64,000 bases of DNA from Bog-257 sp963846715 (GTDB taxonomy: Bacteria; Acidobacteriota; Terriglobia; Terriglobales; Acidobacteriaceae). Below the pieces are notes generated by a model, which was not told the DNA's origin, ran no database searches, and was given only the letters and a program-made list of their open reading frames with translations. Made by a program: the position numbers and the translations under genes. Every line of letters begins with the position of its first letter. Within the stretch, counting starts at the first letter, position 1. The DNA lies in the NCBI GenBank assembly GCA_963846715.1, contig CAWJXA010000002.1, forward strand, positions 310,001 through 374,000. The letters are read 5' to 3'. Positions 1-9,654 of this stretch are shown in pieces.

Positions 1-608
1 TCGGCCAAGCCTCCAGCTCGCGTTGTTCCGAAGATATCGCCCGCTTGGTCAAAAATGAGGTCGGAATACGCAGGACCGGACCCGTCACTGCCTCCCTGGA
101 ACCTATAAAGTACGGTTTCGCTCCAGGAACAGACTGCCGACTTGCAGGCTGTCGCCGGGACTGTGAGCCTGAAGACGGTGCCGCAGCCGACGCCACCGCA
201 CCCCGCTCCGCCACCATTCACGGTTGTGCCATAGAGGCCTCCGTCCGGGCCACGGATGACCTTCGCTTCGGGATTGGCGCCGTCATCACCTCCAGCAAAA
301 CTGTAAAGCGGCGTCAAGATCCAGCCAGAGCCTTTGTAGGCCAGCTTGAACACCGTGCCGTTGCCATACTTCCCGCCATCACGAGTTGTACCGTAGTAAT
401 TACCGGCGCCGTCCGTCGTCAGACCGGCTCTAGGGTCTGCCCCATCATTTCCGCCGCTGAAGTTGTGGATTACGTTGAAGGTTTGTGCCTGCGCCGCTTG
501 CGTCGTGATGACCATCAGCGAACAAATCATCGCCACCAGAAGCCCCACGGTGACCCCTGTCGTGCCGTTTGCGGGAAACGCATTTCGATGCTGCCCTGAA
601 ATTGTCAT
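1..608 (-). CDS. GloVer-type extracellular tandem-repeat protein, 3' end outside window
   Basis: The reading frame is open from an ATG at 608 to the left edge, so only about 202 N-terminal residues are visible. An AAGGAAAA ribosome site precedes the ATG. The leader has a hydrophobic core (around residues 20-38) ending AAQAQT, a good signal peptidase I site. The mature part repeats a unit containing GNYYGTT, GGLYGTT and GDIFGTT, followed by GTVFKL/GTVFRL and a VLYRF/PLYSF stretch. This is the same repeat as in the genes at 54-57 kb and at the right edge. Such proteins are annotated in acidobacteria as choice-of-anchor tandem-repeat GloVer proteins; function unknown, location presumed extracellular or surface (inference). 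Confidence 0.8.
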   Translation of the reverse strand, partial: MTISGQHRNAFPANGTTGVTVGLLVAMICSLMVITTQAAQAQTFNVIHNFSGGNDGADPRAGLTTDGAGNYYGTTRDGGKYGNGTVFKLAYKGSGWILTPLYSFAGGDDGANPEAKVIRGPDGGLYGTTVNGGGAGCGGVGCGTVFRLTVPATACKSAVCSWSETVLYRFQGGSDGSGPAYSDLIFDQAGDIFGTTRAGGLA

Positions 609-923
609 AAAGATTTTCCTTTTGAACTCAAGGGTTATTTTTAAATCGCCCCACCCGTGTGTTCGTTTTGTGAACCGTAGCGAAAGTTGTCGGAAAAGAT
701 TCGTCGAGCGTGGCTGGTTCCGGTGGAAAAGTGTCGCTGCTACTGCGCGCGAGCCAAGAGCACTGGTTCAACCGTTCGATCGAATCATCAATGCCGGCCA
801 AATAGAGACGCAAAGCTATCAAAATCCTGCTAGGGCGTCAATGACGGGTTACCGCCCTGCGCCGCTTGACCAATGCGCTCCCCCGCGCTATGCTTAGTGG
901 CGAACAAAAGGCGAATATCGCCT
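609..923. other. Intergenic region, nothing recognised
   Basis: This is a divergent intergenic stretch between the leftward repeat protein and the rightward radical SAM gene. It must carry both promoters, but I see no convincing -35/-10 pair, repeat or small gene. The reading frames that cross it have no recognisable protein features. Confidence 0.4.
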
Positions 924-1937
924 ATGCATCCTGCCCTTCTATACCCGCAGAACGCCGACCCTGCTGCCCCTCTGGTCGGCATCGCCAAGCTCGCAGCCCA
1001 GGGAGAATCCATCCGTCAAGGACACCTCGTTGAATACTTCACTCTTCCTTCTCGGGCTTTGCTCAACCGCTGTACGTCGGCGCGGATGCCGTTCACCTGG
1101 ACCATCAATCCGTATCGCGGTTGCGAGTTTGCCTGCAAGTATTGCTACGCCCGCTACACCCACGAGTTCATGGAGATGCGGGACGGCGTGGACTTCGAGC
1201 GCAAGATTTACGTCAAGCAGCAAGCGGGATGGCTGATACGCCAGGAGCTGAGAAAGGTGAAACGCGGCGAGCAGATCGCTATCGGCACGGCGACCGATCC
1301 CTATCAGCCGGCGGAGAAACGATATCAAGTTACACTCGGTGTCCTGGAGGAACTTGCTCTGCACCACGGACTGGAAGTCGGGATTGTCACCAAGTCTGAC
1401 TTAGTCCTGCGCGACGTTGATTTACTAAAGCGCGTCGCCGAGCACAATTCCCTGTTCGTGAATATCACGATTACCACTATGAACGTCGCGCTGGCACGCA
1501 TCCTGGAGCCGCGTGCGCCCCGTCCCGACCTGCGCATGCATGCCGTGCGCGAACTGAACTCTGCCGGCGTCAACGCCGGCGTTATCTGCGCACCCGTGTT
1601 GCCGGGTATTACCGATTCACCCTCGGCGTTGGAGGCTGTCGTCCGCGCAACTAAGCTGGCCGACGGCAAGTACATTTACGCGAATCCACTGTTCCTGAAA
1701 CCATGCTCGGCCGCCGTGTTTCTGCCTTTTCTGGAGAAGGAATTCCCCCAACTCGTCGACGACTACCGCAAGCGCTTCGCCGGCCGCGGCTTCGTGAGCA
1801 AGGTCTACAGCAAACGCATCTCGGAGCTGATGGCCAGCCTGCGCAAAAAACACGGCATCACCCGGGAGTTCAGTTCGCGCAGCCAAAGTGCTCACCCGAC
1901 GCAGTTGGAGGCCGAGCAGATGACGCTCTTTGGATAA
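924..1937 (+). CDS. Radical SAM protein, spore photoproduct lyase-like (PA0069/Rv2578c family)
   Basis: A 338-residue protein. The radical SAM cluster motif is CEFACKYC (C67, C71, C74: CX3CX2C), followed by YARYTHEF, a signature of the SPL-like PA0069/Rv2578c group. The segment GTATDPYQPAEKRYQVT matches the conserved glycine/proline region of these proteins. The family is related to spore photoproduct lyase, but most members are found in non-sporulating bacteria and their substrate is unknown; a DNA-repair role is inference only. I chose the ATG at 924, just before the conserved N-terminus, over an in-frame ATG at 873. It is followed about 100 bp later by an aminotransferase on the same strand. 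Confidence 0.85.
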   Translation: MHPALLYPQNADPAAPLVGIAKLAAQGESIRQGHLVEYFTLPSRALLNRCTSARMPFTWTINPYRGCEFACKYCYARYTHEFMEMRDGVDFERKIYVKQQAGWLIRQELRKVKRGEQIAIGTATDPYQPAEKRYQVTLGVLEELALHHGLEVGIVTKSDLVLRDVDLLKRVAEHNSLFVNITITTMNVALARILEPRAPRPDLRMHAVRELNSAGVNAGVICAPVLPGITDSPSALEAVVRATKLADGKYIYANPLFLKPCSAAVFLPFLEKEFPQLVDDYRKRFAGRGFVSKVYSKRISELMASLRKKHGITREFSSRSQSAHPTQLEAEQMTLFG

Positions 1938-2036
1938 CGTCCACCGACCCTGGCCGCTGTTACCCGGTACCGGTGTCCGACGTCACAGACAGGCGATGAA
2001 AGCCGCGTTAACTTGGACTGTAATGGGGAGGTGTGT

Positions 2037-3281
2037 ATGGCAGCACCTTGGGCACATCGCTACGCGCAGCGCACCAAGTCAGCCAAAAGTTCCATCATTC
2101 GTGAGCTCCTCAAGCTCACGCAGCGCCCTGAAGTAATTTCCTTCGCCGGCGGACTTCCCGCGCCGGAGATTTTTCCCGTCGAGCGCTTCCGCGAAGCCTG
2201 CCAAAAAGTACTGACCACCAATCCCTCCATCGCCTTGCAATACGGGCCAACCGAGGGCTATCGTCCACTGCGCGAATTGATCGTGGCCCACATGTCGCGT
2301 TACGGCATTCTTGCGACCGTCGATAACATTCTCATCACTTCCGGCTCGCAGCAGGCGCTTGACCTGATCGCCAAGCTGCTCATCAATCGCGGCGATCGCA
2401 TCCTGGTCGAGTCACCCACGTACCTTGGCGCATTGCAAGCCTTCGATCTGATGGGCGCTGAGTACGTGACCGTTCCTATCGATGACGACGGCTTGCAGAC
2501 TAGCGAAATGGAACGCGCACTCCGGTCCGGGCCGAAGTTCATGTACATCCTACCGAACTTCCAGAATCCTGGCGGGACAACGCTCTCGCGGTCGCGACGC
2601 GATGAGCTGGTGTTGCTCTCCGACAAGTACGGCATACCGATCATCGAGGACGACCCTTACGGCCAACTGCGTTACGAGGACGAGCATATTCCGCCGCTGG
2701 TGGTGTTGGACCGCACCAACCTGCTGCGCGACAACGGATATCTGCTCGGAAACGTCATTTACCTAAGCACGTTTTCTAAGGTGCTGGCGCCAGGATTGCG
2801 CTTGGGCTGGATCGTCGCACCGCCGGACGTGATTGCCCGCCTGGTGCAGATAAAACAGAGCACCGACTTGCACACCAGCAGCTTCACCCAGATGATCGCC
2901 TACGAGGTGGCGCGCGACGGTTTCATGGAAGAGCATGTGAAGCTCATTCGCCGTGTATACAAAGAACGTCGCGATGCCATGCTGGAAGCGCTGCATGACT
3001 ACTTCCCGCCCGAGGTCAGCTGGACGCACCCGCACGGCGGATTGTTCCTCTGGGTCACGTTGCCGCCGGGAATCGATACCATGAAGTTGCTGGATACGGC
3101 GTTGCGCCAGGACGTTGCGTTTGTGCCGGGCGATCCGTTCTATCCCTCGGGCGACAGCGGCTCGCATATGCGGCTGAATTTCTCCAACGCCCAGCCGCAA
3201 CAGATTCGCGAGGGCATCCGCCGTCTGTCCATTGCCGTGGCGCACGAACTGGAACACTGCGCAGCTGCTACGGTGGCGTGA
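2037..3281 (+). CDS. PLP-dependent aminotransferase, class I/II (LysN / 2-aminoadipate type)
   Basis: A 414-residue fold-type I aminotransferase. The PLP-lysine lies in STFSK (K248), with the downstream phosphate-binding arginine in GLRLGW. N177 in NFQNPGG and the EDDPY motif (around 204-208) are the usual cofactor contacts. Overall similarity is to LysN/2-aminoadipate transaminases and to the catalytic domain of MocR regulators, but there is no N-terminal GntR helix-turn-helix. Substrate preference cannot be read from sequence; aminoadipate or branched/aromatic amino acids are typical. The start is fixed by GGGGAGG at about 2025-2031. Confidence 0.88.
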   Translation: MAAPWAHRYAQRTKSAKSSIIRELLKLTQRPEVISFAGGLPAPEIFPVERFREACQKVLTTNPSIALQYGPTEGYRPLRELIVAHMSRYGILATVDNILITSGSQQALDLIAKLLINRGDRILVESPTYLGALQAFDLMGAEYVTVPIDDDGLQTSEMERALRSGPKFMYILPNFQNPGGTTLSRSRRDELVLLSDKYGIPIIEDDPYGQLRYEDEHIPPLVVLDRTNLLRDNGYLLGNVIYLSTFSKVLAPGLRLGWIVAPPDVIARLVQIKQSTDLHTSSFTQMIAYEVARDGFMEEHVKLIRRVYKERRDAMLEALHDYFPPEVSWTHPHGGLFLWVTLPPGIDTMKLLDTALRQDVAFVPGDPFYPSGDSGSHMRLNFSNAQPQQIREGIRRLSIAVAHELEHCAAATVA

Positions 3282-3424
3282 TGGCGTCGATCTCCCGTTA
3301 TCACGCCGCCGTGTAGCAGCGGTCACTGTGCAATCGCCCGCTGGCGATTCACAATACCGGTAGCAGGTACAGTCGCCCTCGAATCTCCCAGGGCTGCCCG
3401 CAACTCCATCCCAGGAGGCAGCTT

Positions 3425-3901
3425 ATGTTCGCCCTCAGGCTGGTTCAGCTCATCGAAGCCCACGCTGAGAAACTTTCCGAAGCAGTACTCCACAAACTGA
3501 AAAACGCTGACGAGTGCAGCGACCTCTTGAGCAAGGTTCCCGCCCATGAACTGAAGCACAGGTCATACGAAATCTACAAACATCTCGGCGACTGGGTGCT
3601 GTCCAAAACGCTGGCCGAGGTGCAGGACAGGTACGTTGACTTGGGCGCCAGGCGTGCGCGCCAGGGCGTGCCCTTCAGCCAGGTGATGTTTGCCATCCAA
3701 ACCACCAAGCATGTTCTGTGGGATTACCTGTTGTTGGAAGGATTGCTGGAACCGGACGACCTTATTGGCGAAATGGAACTGGTGCGCTCGCTGGTCCAGT
3801 TCTTCGACCGCGCGCTCTACTACACCGCCATCGGTTACGAGCATGTATGGAAGAGCGAGCTTGCCGAGGTCGCGTCGTCGCACGTCGCGACTCGCCGCTG
3901 A
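3425..3901 (+). CDS. RsbRD N-terminal-domain-like sensor protein
   Basis: A 158-residue all-helical soluble protein. The pattern resembles the RsbRD N-terminal (non-haem globin-like) sensor domain found in stressosome RsbR paralogues and some acidobacterial kinases: amphipathic helices, LGDWVLSK, ARRARQGVPFSQV and a C-terminal FDRALYYTAIGYE. It stands alone here, with no STAS or kinase domain fused. A CCAGGAGG ribosome site lies 6-7 nt before the ATG. The role is probably protein-protein signalling (inference). The assignment is by pattern only and could be another helical domain. Confidence 0.6.
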   Translation: MFALRLVQLIEAHAEKLSEAVLHKLKNADECSDLLSKVPAHELKHRSYEIYKHLGDWVLSKTLAEVQDRYVDLGARRARQGVPFSQVMFAIQTTKHVLWDYLLLEGLLEPDDLIGEMELVRSLVQFFDRALYYTAIGYEHVWKSELAEVASSHVATRR

Positions 3902-3928
3902 CAGAAGAGGCTCTGCACCAGCCTGGAG

Positions 3929-4183
3929 AGGCTGCTGAAAAGTCAGAGTACGATTCTTGGAATGTACTTCTTGGTGGGAGCCCCCGCATTTATGCGGGGG
4001 AAGGAGCGCTTCAGCGCCCCGGAAAGGTTGGACTTTGGTCACGCGCTTTAGCGCCGGGAATTGGAAAACCCAGGGCTAAAGCCCGTCTTGATACTGAGCG
4101 CTTTTCCGCTGGACTAAAGTCCGGGTCCCACTGCTAAAGCAGGGGCTCCCACTAAGAGCGTTTACCAGGCTTTTCACCAGCCT
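3929..4183. repeat. MITE-like composite palindromic repeat (family A, copy 1)
   Basis: The 346-bp gap between convergent genes is almost filled by one element. Its ends are a 14-bp inverted repeat, AGGCTGCTGAAAAG at 3929-3942 and its near-complement at 4170-4183 (13/14 match). Inside are successive short palindromes: CCCCCGCATTTATGCGGGGG, GCGCTTCAGCGC, GCGCTTTAGCGC, GGGCTAAAGCCC and GGACTAAAGTCC. Bases 3929-4080 recur in inverted orientation at about 51890-52050. No coding potential. It could be a mobile MITE or a REP-like element that also acts as a terminator for the two converging genes. Confidence 0.7.
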
Positions 4184-4247
4184 GGGAGCCGCCAGCCTGC
4201 AGCCGGACCGGACGCCAATCCGCAACCCAGCCAGCCGTGCGAAATTC

Positions 4248-5051
4248 CTATTTCTGCTCTGCCCGGAAGGCGGCCAACACTTCATCTCCCAGCAGTAGAT
4301 CAAGCTGATTTCCGATAATGCGGTATCCCCTGGTGGCCTTTATGGCGTTCAAAATCGATTTCTCTTGCTGAATCACTTCCGGCGGGCAGACCATGGCAAT
4401 CGTGCTCGTCAGGGTGAACGCCAGCGAACTCTGCGTCGCGGTGTACGTCCCCAGTATCTCCCTGCAACCCGCAGAACCGGTAACTCTGTTCTGCTCCTTG
4501 TGCAGGACGATCTGCAGTTCGGGGCCCCCCGCAGTGACAATTGGCGTGTCCCCACCTAGCAGATAGAGTTTCCACTTGGTGTCCCGCAGAGTTATCGCAG
4601 ATTGTGGCGCTTCCCCACCTGAATGGGGCAACGAGGCGGCGGCGCTGGTCTCGTTCAGCATGACAGAGACCTTGGATGGCGCTCCATGCGTCAGTACCCG
4701 GTACGGTGCGCTGGAAGTGAACAAGAGTGTGCCATTAGCGGTCACTGTAGCGTTCACTTGATAGGTGTGCGAGGGAAGTATTTCTGTGGGGTCATAGACA
4801 AGCTGGAACGTGATTGGTGCCTCGTGTCCGGCGGCAGAGATAATGGACTCGCTCAAGACCCTGGCATGTGGGTCGGGTATAGATACGTCTTCCAGGCGGA
4901 CGGCAATGGCGGCGTCCAGCGGCAGTTCCACACGTTGGTGATATGCGACTGTACCCGTGACCGCATTTTGACCGGTATTCGTCTGGGCGCACAAGCACAC
5001 AGGGAAAGCCAGGAGTGCGAGCAGGAAACAACGTGCAAATTCGCGGGACAT
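4248..5051 (-). CDS. Exported YbaY-like + META domain protein
   Basis: A 267-residue protein with a signal peptide (hydrophobic core around residues 8-20, cleavage near CLCAQT). The N-terminal half (about 29-135) resembles the YbaY/YscW-type beta-sandwich: GTVAYHQRVELPLDAAIAVRLEDVS in short, then FQLVYDPTEILPSHTYQV. The C-terminal third (about 150-265) is a META/HslJ-like domain with TKWKLYLLGG, VTGSAGCREILGTYT and a C-terminal LDLLLGDEVLAAFRA. Proteins with both domains are usually periplasmic or outer-membrane associated and have been linked to envelope stress, but no biochemical role is established. No neighbour on the same strand suggests an operon. Confidence 0.75.
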   Translation of the reverse strand: MSREFARCFLLALLAFPVCLCAQTNTGQNAVTGTVAYHQRVELPLDAAIAVRLEDVSIPDPHARVLSESIISAAGHEAPITFQLVYDPTEILPSHTYQVNATVTANGTLLFTSSAPYRVLTHGAPSKVSVMLNETSAAASLPHSGGEAPQSAITLRDTKWKLYLLGGDTPIVTAGGPELQIVLHKEQNRVTGSAGCREILGTYTATQSSLAFTLTSTIAMVCPPEVIQQEKSILNAIKATRGYRIIGNQLDLLLGDEVLAAFRAEQK

Positions 5052-5221
5052 GAGTGATCTCCCTACTTCATTAAGTCTCTCATTGATGAAGCCGCGAATA
5101 GTATTTTTCTGACGAAGCCGCAGTGACCTGTCTGGACCTGCCGCCGAAACCGTTCAACCGAATGCAGCCCTGGCGTGGAGCCATCGGCGACTCCCCTCAC
5201 CCCTAGCCCCTAACTCCTGCT

Positions 5222-8134
5222 CTAAAACGAGAACAACATTTGCAGATCGATGCGGCGGTTTGCCGAGCCCGAGGAGAACGGCGGTCCGGCCAGCGCATTC
5301 GACGTGCCGAAGATCGGCGAATCGAGATTGCCGACCGGGGGAGCATAGTTGACGTTGTTCAGCAGGTTGCGCGCACTCACGCTGAACGTCAGGTTGTAGC
5401 GGTGCGAAGTCTCATTTCCGAAGTTGAAGGGGCTACCGCCTCCGCCGCCGAGCCCGCGGCCACCAAGCCCGCCGCGCGGTCCACCGCCTCCGCCGCCTCG
5501 CGATCCGCCTCCGCCGGCATGGCTCTCCGTCCTCGGTCCCAGCCCGAAGGTCTTGCTCAGCCGCAGATTCAAGGTGAATAGGCTCTGGCCGGTGCCGTAA
5601 TTGATAGGAGTAATCGCCTGCCCCGGAATCGGGGCCGTGTTGAAGGTGCCGTATGGCGTAACGAATACCTGGCCGCCGGGGCCCGCTGTGCCGGCAAGCG
5701 CCGGACGATCGTTGAAGATGGAGTCGCCATTCAAGTCCGGCCCAACAGTTATGTTGAATGGAGAGCCGGAGTCCGCAATGATAAAAGGACTCAATCGAAA
5801 CGCATAGGGCAGCGAGATGGTGCCACCGATGAAAGCCCGGCTACGAACATCGAACGCTGCCCGGCCGTAGTCTTGCATGGGATCGTACGAGTTCATGATG
5901 AAGTTCGCGGTACTCGATCCCCCGCCAAAGAAGTCACCACCGGCGCCGCTGCCGCTTGCGCCTAAATCGCTATTGGAGAAGTTGAGCGAGTAAAATCCAA
6001 ATAGCGACAGCTTCGAGCCCACACTCACACGTCCGTTCACGATCAGTTGGTTCTGCACGAAAACACCTTCCGTACTGTACTGATAAATATTCGTTGTCCC
6101 GCCAGAGGGCCGGACAATCGGCTCGTCGGGAGGATAGGTCCCCGGCAGCGGCGCATTGGCGTTCCGCAGAAAGATCTGATGTTCCCCCCGCGAATTTAGA
6201 TACGTGACCGACACCGTCGCGTTCTTGGTTACCTGGCGTTCCACGCCGAAAGCCGCTTCCATGGTGTACGGTATGCGCAAATTGGGAGTGACCTGGTAAA
6301 TGGTCGGAGAGGTAGTCGCCAGCTTGCTCAACTCGCTGGGCGGAGGAATCAGAGGGTAGAAGTTGGGCTGGGCGACAACGTACTGCTGCTGCGTAATGCC
6401 ATTCTGCCGCTCGGCTTGCAACAGGTAGTTGTAGGAAAAGCGGTCGTAGAAAATTCCATATCCTCCACGCAGCACCGTCTTCGGCGCAGTCTTGGAGTGG
6501 CCAAGTCCCCATGCCAGACTCAACCGCGGCGCCCAATTGCCCTCGTAGGGGACGCCCGTCTGGGTCTCGTAACGCAAGCCATACGTCAGCGAGATGTTGG
6601 GACGGATCCGCCATTCGTCCTCGGCGTAGAGACCAATGTCAACCATGGAGACGTCCGAAAGCGGTGCGCCGGTGATAATCGAGAACTGGCTGGCGCCCCC
6701 GCCCATGGCCCGGATTTGTGCCGGCGACAGACCCTCCTGCAGACCGACTTCCGTGATTTGATACGCATTCAGCGAAGGAAACGTATACGCGCCATTAAAA
6801 TTCGAGTTTTCATTACTGGAATACAGCGTCCCTCGCAGTCGCCCGCCGAACTTAATGAAGTGATGGCCGTGCGCTATGGAGGTATAGTTCTGCAATTCGT
6901 AGTGGTCCTGGTTAGAGACCACCCTGCCTTCGGGACTTCCACCTCCGTTGAAGGCCCCCAGCACGTTGAGGGTCGGTGCCGTGCTCAACGGGTTTTGGTC
7001 GCTGCTGTCACGGATGTACTGGAAGCGCGTCTCGTTCACCATCGTAGGACTCAGGACCTGGGTATCGCTGATTTGCACCGTCTGCTCGGTGCTGTTCGAG
7101 TTGTAGCCCTGCGAAGGCAGAGAAAACTGTCCGATCCCATTGTTGTTCTGATCGTTCTTCGAGTACTGATAGCGCACCGTTAAGGTGTTGTTCTGCGAAA
7201 GCTGGAAATCGGCGCGGGGACTGATATTGAGCCTGGTCTGGGGACTGGGAACCGTGGTGTTGTACGGCACAATGACGTTGTCCGGATTCAATACCTGCGC
7301 CACCACCACACTGACGTTGTCGATGTTGCGTTGTTGCACGGTAAAGAAGAACGATGCCTTCTTGCCTAGCGGACCGCTGACGTTCCCGTTAAATATCTCC
7401 GAGTAGTAGCCCGGCTCTTCGGTCACAAACGGATTGAGCGAATTGAAAGCCGAGGAATTGCCGTTCACCATGAACTGCCCATGGAATTTGTCGGTACCTG
7501 GCTTGGTGAAGATCTCGATTCGCCCATAGCCCAGCTTGTCGTATTCGGCGGAAAAAGGATTCTGATTGATGCGGATTTCGCGAATGGCCGACTTGGGCGG
7601 CAGTTCCCCGGCGGTGAATCCATCCACATAAATCTGGCCGCCATTCGGGCCCGCCGATGGACCAGCCAGCGCCTGCAGTTCGGATTGCAGCTCGTCAGGA
7701 TCGTCGGAGAGCGCGTCCAGGTCTTTGCCCTTCAAAACCAGCGTGCTCGCACTATTCTCCGGACTGACGCTGACCGTGGGACTTTCTTCCTGAACTTCGA
7801 CGTTCTGCTTTTCCACGGCGATGGAAAGCGCAATATCAAACTGCTGGACCTGACCGGGGTTGACTTGCACCGACTCTTCCTGGTCAACCGAAAAGCCTGT
7901 CGCGGTCACCGAAACGGTGTAACTTCCTGCAGCCAGCCCTTTGAATTCGTAAACACCCTGAGCGTTGGTGACGGTCGTAACAGATTTCCCATCCGCGCCG
8001 GCGGCTTGCACCGTCGCCTTGGGAATGACCGCTCCGGATGGATCTGTAATTCGTCCACGCAAAGTGCCGGCAGCAGTTTGCGCCTGCACTTGTGCGGTAA
8101 GAACCGCGAATAAAGAACAACGATGATGGCACAC
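5222..8134 (-). CDS. TonB-dependent receptor with carboxypeptidase-regulatory N-domain (Oar-like)
   Basis: A 970-residue outer-membrane receptor. After the leader comes a CarboxypepD-reg-like beta-sandwich (about 22-105: GRITDPSGAVIPKATV, GVYEFKGLAAGSYTV), a plug with YVDGFTAGELPPKSAIREI, then a long beta-barrel ending in an aromatic residue (LQMLFSF). A glycine-rich stretch of roughly 35 residues lies near position 880-915. The GTG start at 8134 gives a poor leader containing CHHRC. An ATG at 8142 in another frame begins MRTCAIIVVL; adding one T in the run at about 8112 joins it to FAVLTAQVQAQ and makes an ideal signal peptide. I therefore suspect a single-base deletion at the 5' end. It lies 60 nt behind a DUF5666 gene, probably one operon. 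Confidence 0.85.
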   Translation of the reverse strand: MCHHRCSLFAVLTAQVQAQTAAGTLRGRITDPSGAVIPKATVQAAGADGKSVTTVTNAQGVYEFKGLAAGSYTVSVTATGFSVDQEESVQVNPGQVQQFDIALSIAVEKQNVEVQEESPTVSVSPENSASTLVLKGKDLDALSDDPDELQSELQALAGPSAGPNGGQIYVDGFTAGELPPKSAIREIRINQNPFSAEYDKLGYGRIEIFTKPGTDKFHGQFMVNGNSSAFNSLNPFVTEEPGYYSEIFNGNVSGPLGKKASFFFTVQQRNIDNVSVVVAQVLNPDNVIVPYNTTVPSPQTRLNISPRADFQLSQNNTLTVRYQYSKNDQNNNGIGQFSLPSQGYNSNSTEQTVQISDTQVLSPTMVNETRFQYIRDSSDQNPLSTAPTLNVLGAFNGGGSPEGRVVSNQDHYELQNYTSIAHGHHFIKFGGRLRGTLYSSNENSNFNGAYTFPSLNAYQITEVGLQEGLSPAQIRAMGGGASQFSIITGAPLSDVSMVDIGLYAEDEWRIRPNISLTYGLRYETQTGVPYEGNWAPRLSLAWGLGHSKTAPKTVLRGGYGIFYDRFSYNYLLQAERQNGITQQQYVVAQPNFYPLIPPPSELSKLATTSPTIYQVTPNLRIPYTMEAAFGVERQVTKNATVSVTYLNSRGEHQIFLRNANAPLPGTYPPDEPIVRPSGGTTNIYQYSTEGVFVQNQLIVNGRVSVGSKLSLFGFYSLNFSNSDLGASGSGAGGDFFGGGSSTANFIMNSYDPMQDYGRAAFDVRSRAFIGGTISLPYAFRLSPFIIADSGSPFNITVGPDLNGDSIFNDRPALAGTAGPGGQVFVTPYGTFNTAPIPGQAITPINYGTGQSLFTLNLRLSKTFGLGPRTESHAGGGGSRGGGGGGPRGGLGGRGLGGGGGSPFNFGNETSHRYNLTFSVSARNLLNNVNYAPPVGNLDSPIFGTSNALAGPPFSSGSANRRIDLQMLFSF

Positions 8135-8193
8135 GTACGCATTAGAAATATCTGTACTCTCTTGAATGACGAAAATCAGGGCTTATGGTTGGC

Positions 8194-9402
8194 CTACGGA
8201 GTATCCCCCATCGCACCGCCGCCAGCCGACAAGTTCCATGGTGACAGGATGGTTCCCGCCTGGGTAGGCGCCGCGGTAAGAATCGGCTCAACTCCCGCAA
8301 GCAGAATGATTGCTGTGGAGGGAGAGTCGGTGCTCCCTTCGGTGGCCACAATCATCAGGGCATCGCCCTTTTGCAAGTCGGCGAGCGTCACCGCAGGCAT
8401 GCGGCTCAGCATTTGCCCGAAGTCCGGGGACCCACCGGATCGTTGGCCTGGCCCGTTGCCGTTCGCCGGCGTCTCGGCACTTGCCGGCTTGGGCGCTCCC
8501 GCTGCAGCGGAGGTTCCCGGCACGGCGCCGGGAGAAATGCCTTTCAGACGCATGGCGATGCGCTGGGCTATCATGAGCGGCAACTTGTGCATTTGCGAGT
8601 CGCCAGAGATCTTCAGCGTCACTGGCCGCTTCGTTGCCAGGTCCATCACGGTCACCGAGTTATTTCCCTGGTCGGTTGCGACCACGGTGCCCGCAATATT
8701 GCGGAAGGTCCCGGAAACAATCTCATCGGCGGCAAGCTGGCTGCCGTCGGCATTTTTGGTTCCGCGCGCGCGCAGTTGATCGCCGATTTTGATTTGGTCG
8801 AAGGTACCCGGTTTTGCGTCATCAAACTTGACTGAGTTCGGCGCATAGCGGCGGATGACGGTACTCTTCGAGACTTGAATTGCAATCTCTTTTGCGGCCA
8901 ACGTGCCGGTAGAAATCTTGATGGTCTCCGTTCCCGTGTCGATTGTTTTGACCACGCCTCCTACACCTTGCTTCTGCCATGCCTCGCGATCCTGTTCCTG
9001 CTTCTCGGCGACGTCAGACTTCTTCATAACGATCGCGGTGGTCGCCATCACCGACTTGCCATCCTCTGCCGCAGTCCCACCGGCTAAAATCCTGTCGCCC
9101 ACCTGTAAATCTTGCACTTGAATTGGAGACGCGCTTTTCAGGTCGGTTTGACCTGGGACACTCCGAACCAGCCGGGTAGATGGCTGCAGAATGATGCTGA
9201 CCTCTGTTCCGGTATCGGTTGTGACGGTTATGGTGTTGCCGGTAATCGACTGGATTGTCCCCACAGCTCTTACTTTTGACTTCGGCGCCGCAGCCTCCGC
9301 GGTTCCCTCTTTTTGCCAGGCAACACCCAGCTGCGGAGCCGCGAGCAAAGCCACGAAGGCCGCCACTATAAGGGCTTTCAGAATAAAAACTGGTCCTCTC
9401 AT
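8194..9402 (-). CDS. DUF5666 repeat-containing exported protein
   Basis: About 402 residues. The leader MRGPVFILKALIVAAFVALL ends at QLGVA-type cleavage. At least three OB-like DUF5666 units follow, each with a G-T/V-I-x-S/T-I...ITV pattern (VRAVGTIQSITGNTITVTTD; VGGVVKTIDTGTETIKIS; IAGTVVATDQGNNSVTVMD) and a Q-V/IGDxLxARG motif. The C-terminal region is Pro/Gly/Ala rich. Function unknown; these proteins are common next to TonB receptors in acidobacteria. The ATG at 9402 has AGGATGAG about 6 nt upstream; an ATG at 9411 is the alternative. Likely first gene of an operon with the receptor at 5222-8134. Confidence 0.75.
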   Translation of the reverse strand: MRGPVFILKALIVAAFVALLAAPQLGVAWQKEGTAEAAAPKSKVRAVGTIQSITGNTITVTTDTGTEVSIILQPSTRLVRSVPGQTDLKSASPIQVQDLQVGDRILAGGTAAEDGKSVMATTAIVMKKSDVAEKQEQDREAWQKQGVGGVVKTIDTGTETIKISTGTLAAKEIAIQVSKSTVIRRYAPNSVKFDDAKPGTFDQIKIGDQLRARGTKNADGSQLAADEIVSGTFRNIAGTVVATDQGNNSVTVMDLATKRPVTLKISGDSQMHKLPLMIAQRIAMRLKGISPGAVPGTSAAAGAPKPASAETPANGNGPGQRSGGSPDFGQMLSRMPAVTLADLQKGDALMIVATEGSTDSPSTAIILLAGVEPILTAAPTQAGTILSPWNLSAGGGAMGDTP

Positions 9403-9654
9403 TGAACTCATCCTGGGCATTTTGCACCAATTACAACCTAAACACGCCAACTGCGAGCCAGGTTGTTAAGAAAGCATAAGTTTTGTAAATCGCTGGCGAG
9501 ATGGGGACAACGCGACCTGCCGGCACGGTCCGCGCAATTTCCGCTACTCCAAGCCGCATGCGGGTTAGACGCGCGGACGTTGTTTTTCGCGGAACGAAAC
9601 CCTGCTAAGAAGCGTATCACCTGGCGTTGAGCCATTCGTTGCGGAGGGACATCC

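Noticed and set aside
3929..4183. CRISPR-like or tRNA-like structure
   Set aside because: Palindromes differ from each other in sequence and spacing, there are no regular spacers, and no cloverleaf can be drawn.
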